Source: Candidatus Pacearchaeota archaeon
GTDB lineage: Archaea; Nanoarchaeota; Nanoarchaeia; Pacearchaeales; GW2011-AR1
DNA: 8,034 nucleotides
NCBI GenBank assembly: GCA_002690445.1
Contig: NZER01000248.1
Location: 1 to 8,034 of the forward strand
Direction: 5' to 3'
Shown: in pieces, positions 7,915-8,034 of the stretch
How positions within the stretch are numbered: position 1 is the first letter of the stretch
Layout of the letters: each line of letters starts with the position of its first letter
Notes under the pieces: model-generated
The model's input: the letters and a program-made list of their open reading frames with translations, nothing else
Told to the model about the DNA's origin: nothing
The model's database searches: none
Translations under genes and position numbers: made by a program

Positions 7915-7928
7915 GTTACTTTATTAAA

Positions 7929-7933
7929 AGGAG
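7929..7933 (+). promoter_or_regulatory. Shine-Dalgarno of the last gene
   Basis: AGGAG within AAAAGGAGAGTT lies four bases before the ATG at 7938. It is the clearest ribosome binding site in the window and fixes the start of the downstream gene. Confidence 0.75.
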
Positions 7934-7937
7934 AGTT

Positions 7938-8034
7938 ATGAAATATTGGGGTGAAGATCAAGAAGCAGCGGTTATTGAATTTAACACTAACGATGATATA
8001 GATCAAAAGCATCAAGTTTTTGTAAAGGTTATAG
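7938..8034 (+). CDS. N-terminus of a probable gp55-like late sigma factor, 3' partial
   Basis: The first 32 codons of a gene that runs off the right edge, too short for most gene finders in this window. The ATG has a good Shine-Dalgarno four bases upstream and a possible -10 box. The peptide begins MKYWGEDQEAAVIEFN and ends HQVFVKVI. From memory, late sigma factors of environmental T4-like phages often begin this way: an aromatic Y-W/F, an acidic-E-x-A-(V/I)-I-x-(Y/F) helix, a polar stretch, a Lys, then a second hydrophobic helix leading to the core-polymerase-binding region. If right, the product would replace the host sigma on RNA polymerase and turn on late genes such as the structural ones upstream. 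The part seen contains no catalytic or DNA-binding motif, so the call rests on N-terminal resemblance and context. A small unrelated phage protein remains possible. Confidence 0.5.
   Translation, partial: MKYWGEDQEAAVIEFNTNDDIDQKHQVFVKVI

Overview
The window is an AT-rich stretch of what is most likely a tailed-phage genome, probably a myovirus (contractile tail). All genes lie on the + strand, are packed almost end to end, and stop with TAA. Three of the four look like, or sit among, baseplate and tail-tube assembly proteins. The protein patterns (a T4 gp53-like wedge protein, a tube-fold protein, a very large hub-like protein, and the start of a probable late sigma factor) recall T4-related phages of marine or other environmental origin. 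This is recognition from memory, not a search, and the host cannot be told from the sequence.

Layout: bases 2-1000 hold the end of a tail-tube/baseplate-junction-like protein whose reading frame is open at the left edge. A 46-base gap follows, with a purine-rich Shine-Dalgarno tract and a GC-rich hairpin in front of the next start codon. Bases 1047-1367 encode a 106-residue gp53-like baseplate wedge protein. Its stop overlaps by one base the start of a 6.5-kb gene (1367-7888, 2173 residues), which fills 81% of the window. Both ends of that protein carry motifs I associate with phage baseplate/hub proteins, and they are separated by about 1,350 residues I cannot assign. A 49-base gap with a -10-like box, a small hairpin and a clear ribosome binding site precedes the first 32 codons of a fourth gene. 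Its N-terminus resembles gp55-type late sigma factors of environmental myoviruses.

The first three genes look like one late structural unit: tube junction, wedge, and large hub/wedge-type scaffold. The fourth would, if the call is right, direct late transcription and appears to have its own start signal. Besides the very large gene, the main oddities are the hairpin-spaced ribosome binding site of the gp53-like gene and sharp GC-rich islands inside otherwise AT-rich genes. Those islands often fall on polar, Gly/Pro-rich or acidic segments that look like linkers or loops. No RNA genes, mobile elements, CRISPR arrays or inteins were seen.
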